From the NCBI RefSeq assembly GCF_008014775.2, contig NZ_CP144914.1:1178001-1242000 (forward strand): a DNA stretch of 64,000 nucleotides. The letters run 5' to 3'. The first letter of the stretch is position 1. Every line of letters starts with the position of its first letter. Below are positions 60,837 through 64,000 of the stretch, piece by piece. Source of the DNA: Alkalicoccus halolimnae (GTDB taxonomy: Bacteria; Bacillota; Bacilli; Bacillales; Salisediminibacteriaceae). The notes under the pieces were generated by a model. The model saw nothing but the letters and a program-made list of their open reading frames with translations. It ran no database searches and was not told the DNA's origin. A program made the position numbers and the translations under genes.

Positions 60837-62210
60837 ATGGAAGAAATGGTACAGGCACTGGTGAAGAGCCAGAAAGACTTTTTTTACGCAGGGCATACAC
60901 GCAGTATCTCATTCAGAAAAAAACAGCTTAAACTGCTTAGAGAAACAGTGAAAAAAAGAGAAAGCGAAGTTATGGATGCTTTAAAAAAAGATCTGAATAA
61001 AGGAGAATTCGAAGCATACTTAACAGAAGTAGGATATTTTTACAGTGAGTTGAAAGATATAGAAAAAAATATGGATTACTGGGCTTCTCCGCAGAAACAG
61101 AAAACGCCGTTGACCCATACAGGAAGTACGAGCTATGTATATAAAGATCCGTACGGCGTAACACTGATTATCAGTCCGTGGAATTTCCCTTTTCAGATTG
61201 CTATGGTGCCTCTAATTGGTGCTATTGCAGCAGGAAATACTGCTATTATCAAACCGTCAGAATTCACACCGAATACGAGCATGGTCATTCGTGACATAAT
61301 TGCTTCTACATTTCCAGAAGAATATATCGCTGTAGTAGAAGGAGATTCAGAAGTTTCACAGGCCCTGCTAGCACAAAAAGTCGACTATATCTTTTTTACA
61401 GGAAGCAAGACAACAGGTAGAAAAGTGATGGAACAGGCAGCAAAAAATTTAACTCCTCTCACGCTGGAACTTGGGGGGAAAAATCCTGTGATTATTACGG
61501 AAGATGCTGATTTAAAGCTGGCAGCAAAGCGCATCGTCTGGGGAAAGTTTATGAATGCAGGACAGAACTGTGTGGCTCCGGATTATGTTTTAATTCAGGA
61601 TTCCTGCAGAAGGAAGTTCCTAAAGCTTGTTATTCAATATACAAAAAAATATTTTGGACCCGAAGTACGCGGTAAAAGAAGCTTTCCTCGAATCGTCTCG
61701 GAGGAGCATGTAGACCGGCTGGCGAAAATGCTGGATAAAAACAAAATTTCCTACGGCGGTGGATACGACAGAGACAGCAGGAAAATGGAACCGACTATTA
61801 TGATGGATGTACAGATGGATGACAGGGTAATGGAAGAAGAGATTTTTGGTCCTATACTGCCGATTGTATCCTATCAATATGAAAATGAAGTGCTGAATAT
61901 TGTTAGAGAGCGGCCAAATCCTTTAGCCTTATATCTTTTTACAGAGAGTAAAGACACTGAAGATCTGATTATTAATAATCTCTCTTTCGGCGGAGGCTGT
62001 GTGAACGATACAATTATGCACATTACTACGCCTTATCTGCCTTTTGGAGGTGTCGGAGCAAGTGGTCATGGAGCCTATCACGGCAAAGATAGTTTCGATA
62101 CGTTCACCCATAAAAAGAGTATTTTAAAACAGACAACTAAGTTTGACCTTCCGGTGCGCTATACTCCGTCACAGAGTACATTAAAGACGCTCAGAAGGCT
62201 CTGGGAGTAA
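60837..62210 (+). CDS. Aldehyde dehydrogenase, class 3 type (YwdH-like)
   Basis: 457 residues, the short ALDH3 length. It oxidises aldehydes, probably medium or long chain, with NAD(P). Motifs: LIISPWNFPFQIAMVPLIGAIAAGNTAIIKPSE, FTGSKTTGRKVMEQAA, LELGGKNPVII (general base Glu), GKFMNAGQNCVAPDYVL (catalytic Cys), EEEIFGPILPI and LPFGGVGASGHGAYHGKDSFDTFTHKKS, the ALDH3 C-terminal signature. Start ATG has only a weak ribosome site (GAGGACGTG). Single gene. Confidence 0.93.
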   Translation: MEEMVQALVKSQKDFFYAGHTRSISFRKKQLKLLRETVKKRESEVMDALKKDLNKGEFEAYLTEVGYFYSELKDIEKNMDYWASPQKQKTPLTHTGSTSYVYKDPYGVTLIISPWNFPFQIAMVPLIGAIAAGNTAIIKPSEFTPNTSMVIRDIIASTFPEEYIAVVEGDSEVSQALLAQKVDYIFFTGSKTTGRKVMEQAAKNLTPLTLELGGKNPVIITEDADLKLAAKRIVWGKFMNAGQNCVAPDYVLIQDSCRRKFLKLVIQYTKKYFGPEVRGKRSFPRIVSEEHVDRLAKMLDKNKISYGGGYDRDSRKMEPTIMMDVQMDDRVMEEEIFGPILPIVSYQYENEVLNIVRERPNPLALYLFTESKDTEDLIINNLSFGGGCVNDTIMHITTPYLPFGGVGASGHGAYHGKDSFDTFTHKKSILKQTTKFDLPVRYTPSQSTLKTLRRLWE

Positions 62211-62398
62211 TAGAAGCTTTCTTTTACTCATCAGACAAGACTGTTTGCAGAAGTTAGGAAGTTCGTCTTTATAGACGGGAGAACGAAGCAGGTTTAATTA
62301 AAAGCCTGAAGTAAATACACTTTTTATAATATAAATGAGGTGAGTCCTCGTTTTACCCTAAGCTTTATAACCTGTCCTTTTCAATTTTATACTGCAAA

Positions 62399-62437
62399 GA
62401 AGGCTGTTCCCGAATACTCGGAGACAGCCTTTTTTTA
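62399..62437. terminator. Terminator between aldehyde dehydrogenase and the convergent small membrane protein
   Basis: AAGGCTGTTCCCGA / TCGGAGACAGCCTT, imperfect in the middle, with a T7 tail on the plus strand. Confidence 0.7.
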
Positions 62438-62719
62438 TTATGAGTGATCCTGAGAATTATAGAACAGCCTGAAAATTTTCATCAGTGCACGTAATAAAAG
62501 AGGAAGGACAACCCAGACTACAAAAAGCATAATTAATCCATAAGTAAAAGCATATACTGCCCCGTTCAGCTGCCAGTAACCAATGAAAAACAGAGGAGAG
62601 ACAGCAGCCGGCATGAAAAAAATAACTGCAGTCGTCCAGTAAATGGACTGAAGGGCTTGATCAACAGGGATTTTACCATATAAAAATTGAAATAAAGGAG
62701 AAAAAATTGATTTCAACAC
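62438..62719 (-). CDS. Small membrane protein of unknown function
   Basis: 93 residues, GTG start with AAAGGAG upstream. Two hydrophobic segments (YWTTAVIFFMPAAVSPLFFIGYW; FTYGLIMLFVVWVVLPLLLRAL) and a charged tail ending NSQDHS. No family recognised. It follows the Eis-type gene by 17 bases on the same strand and is probably co-transcribed. Confidence 0.7.
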   Translation of the reverse strand: MLKSIFSPLFQFLYGKIPVDQALQSIYWTTAVIFFMPAAVSPLFFIGYWQLNGAVYAFTYGLIMLFVVWVVLPLLLRALMKIFRLFYNSQDHS

Positions 62720-62736
62720 TGCGGCTCCTTTCGTGT

Positions 62737-63930
62737 TTAGAAAAAGTCGTAAATGAACGGCAGGCGTTTAGGAAGGGACTGTTCAAGTATCCATGCTGCC
62801 TCTTCATCACCTGTGATTTTTTCTTCCTCCCACAGTCTAATAGGGGTCTGGGCCCCCATTATAATAGCTGTAAGCATATTTATGTCCATTTCGAGACCAC
62901 GCTTCGGGAGCTGACGCGAAATTTTATCATCTTCAAAATCAGATCTGAAAAATTTCACCCTGGAAGGGGGGCCGGATGCGGCAGCAATGATATACGTGCC
63001 TTCATTCCACGGGCAGAGCGTATCTTTTAAATGAATAATGATATTTTCGTTCTCTTGCAGCTGAAAAGGCACAAGAGAGAGGAGCATGGGACAATCGACT
63101 ATTCTCGCCATAAAATAAGAAGTGACTTCCCGTTTCACTTTTGGATCAGGAAGAAGAAATGCAAATATATCGTGGGCTCCTGTTTTAATGGAAAATGTTT
63201 CTGCCATGGAATCGTGATTTCGGATGAAGGTAAATAATCCTTTTCTTGCATCCGCATCGAGCCAGATCAGTTCTTCTATATGCATTTTTCTTTCTTTTAC
63301 TTCATAAATGATATAGCCTCTGGCCTTACCATGGCGGTAGTATACTGTTATTGAACCGGGCTTTCTCTTAAATACAGATTTTCTCCACCATTCAGGAGAG
63401 CGGGAGAGAGAACCATTATACTTTTCCGCCCAAACTCTATAAATGGGGTCGAGAATTTCTGCATCTCGTTCGATTCTTGTGCAGTGTCCGTCGTGCTCCT
63501 CCCGGAGAGGGAGCTGCTCTCTTGATAATGTGAGGGTTTCCTGGTCAGCAAACAGTTCATAGCCAAACCGTCTGTAAAAAGGGACGGAAAACGGATAAAG
63601 CATCGACAGCAGCTGGCCTCTTTCTTTCATATCCTCAAGCGCATGCTTCAGCATGAGGGCAACTATCCCTTTCCGGCGGTGTTCAGGCCACGTTGCTACA
63701 CCGGAAACACCACCAACTGGAACTGGAAGACCGTACAAATGAGCATGGAGAGGCAGAACAGTAACTTTGGAGAGGATTTCTCCGTCTTCTTCAGCAATCC
63801 ACGTATCTTCCGGATTCATATCAGTAAGTCTTGAACGTCTTTCTTCATCCGTCATCTGATATTGAAAAGCAAATTCTGACATGCGTATCGACTGGTCAGC
63901 TTCTGCAGGTTTTAAACGGCGAATAATCAT
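62737..63930 (-). CDS. Eis-type GNAT N-acetyltransferase
   Basis: 397 residues. The first GNAT domain (about 1-150) has MIIRRLKPAEADQSIRMSEFAFQYQ and the acetyl-CoA loop VGGVSGVATWPEHRRKGIVALMLKHAL (V-x-TxPxxRRKG), then LYPFSVPFYRRFGYEL, all diagnostic of the Eis/EF1021 family. A second GNAT-like and a C-terminal SCP2-like domain follow, ending with the free carboxylate expected for catalysis (IYDFF). Mycobacterial Eis acetylates aminoglycosides and many amines; the Bacillus substrates are not established. Its ATG overlaps the stop of the upstream photolyase gene. Confidence 0.9.
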   Translation of the reverse strand: MIIRRLKPAEADQSIRMSEFAFQYQMTDEERRSRLTDMNPEDTWIAEEDGEILSKVTVLPLHAHLYGLPVPVGGVSGVATWPEHRRKGIVALMLKHALEDMKERGQLLSMLYPFSVPFYRRFGYELFADQETLTLSREQLPLREEHDGHCTRIERDAEILDPIYRVWAEKYNGSLSRSPEWWRKSVFKRKPGSITVYYRHGKARGYIIYEVKERKMHIEELIWLDADARKGLFTFIRNHDSMAETFSIKTGAHDIFAFLLPDPKVKREVTSYFMARIVDCPMLLSLVPFQLQENENIIIHLKDTLCPWNEGTYIIAAASGPPSRVKFFRSDFEDDKISRQLPKRGLEMDINMLTAIIMGAQTPIRLWEEEKITGDEEAAWILEQSLPKRLPFIYDFF

Positions 63931-64000
63931 AACAGTTCCCCCTCCTCTTTGAACATAGCAATAGCGCGCTTTCTTTCCTGCTTATGATCAACGATTGGTT
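63927..64000 (-). CDS. phr: C-terminus of a deoxyribodipyrimidine photolyase (gene cut by window end)
   Basis: The minus-strand frame encodes PIVDHKQERKRAIAMFKEEG followed by ELL and a TGA that overlaps the next ATG (ATGA). P-x-PIVDHK-x-x-R-x-x-A is the usual end of class I photolyase/cryptochrome proteins. Only 23 residues are visible, so the call rests on this tail motif. Confidence 0.65.
   Translation of the reverse strand, partial: PIVDHKQERKRAIAMFKEEGELL

Overview
The window reads as chromosomal DNA of a low-to-moderate GC Gram-positive endospore former of the Bacillaceae. Supporting genes are a sporulation-type YtvI permease, an MreB-family protein, a YfmR-type ABC-F protein, a bacterial nitric oxide synthase, TPP-riboswitch thi operons of Bacillus layout and PlcR/NprR-like peptide-sensing regulators. 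Many proteins are rich in Glu/Asp and an SLH-anchored surface protein is present, which would suit a salt- or alkali-adapted relative such as Alkalicoccus or Salisediminibacterium; that placement is a guess. No rRNA, tRNA, CRISPR array, prophage or intact transposase gene was seen.

Layout. 1-2.6 kb: end of an azoreductase gene, a PlcR-like regulator with a divergent 36-codon secreted-peptide gene, and a macrodomain protein. 2.7-7.3 kb (mostly minus): formamidase with a zinc-ribbon partner, SLH-CAP surface protein, an unknown protein and a DUF1499 protein. 7.4-19 kb: ElaA acetyltransferase, a five-PAS diguanylate cyclase, alpha-glucosidase, a membrane protein, a heterodimeric ABC exporter and an MFS exporter. 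19.3-28.9 kb: adenine deaminase and two convergent TPP-riboswitch operons, tenI-thiO-thiS-thiG-thiF and thiM-thiD-thiE, which between them cover thiazole synthesis, thiazole and HMP salvage and their coupling. 29-45 kb: nitric oxide synthase, RecQ, a second formamidase-like protein, an esterase-flavin reductase pair, a TraB-type lipoprotein, an SWI2/SNF2 helicase, an unknown membrane protein and ABC-F. 45.8-55.9 kb: methionine gamma-lyase, kynureninase, a TspO-like protein, YtvI, a glycosyltransferase, a diacylglycerol kinase-like protein, carbonic anhydrase and an MreB-like protein. 56-64 kb: a second, NprR-sized HTH-TPR regulator, a TetR-controlled small exporter, aldehyde dehydrogenase, an Eis-type acetyltransferase and the end of a photolyase gene.

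Two things stand out. First, the PlcR-like regulator at 768-1670 faces a tiny gene at 460-570 that encodes a signal peptide followed by a short tail ending LGGGLPYRHG. Together they look like a quorum-sensing receptor and its pheromone precursor in the divergent order known from Rgg/SHP rather than PlcR/PapR. Second, nearly every intergenic gap over 300 bp is filled with short non-coding repeats of several families. Two near-full copies (10619-11036 and 30910-31320) have inverted ends and are each flanked by a duplicated transcription-terminator hairpin of 31-35 bp, as if the element targets terminators and copies the whole hairpin on insertion. Other families are nested in one another or flank the second regulator.

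Regulation visible in the sequence includes two TPP riboswitches with terminators, cre-like boxes in front of both formamidase genes, a LacI-type site over the alpha-glucosidase promoter, a TetR-type palindrome and many intrinsic terminators.
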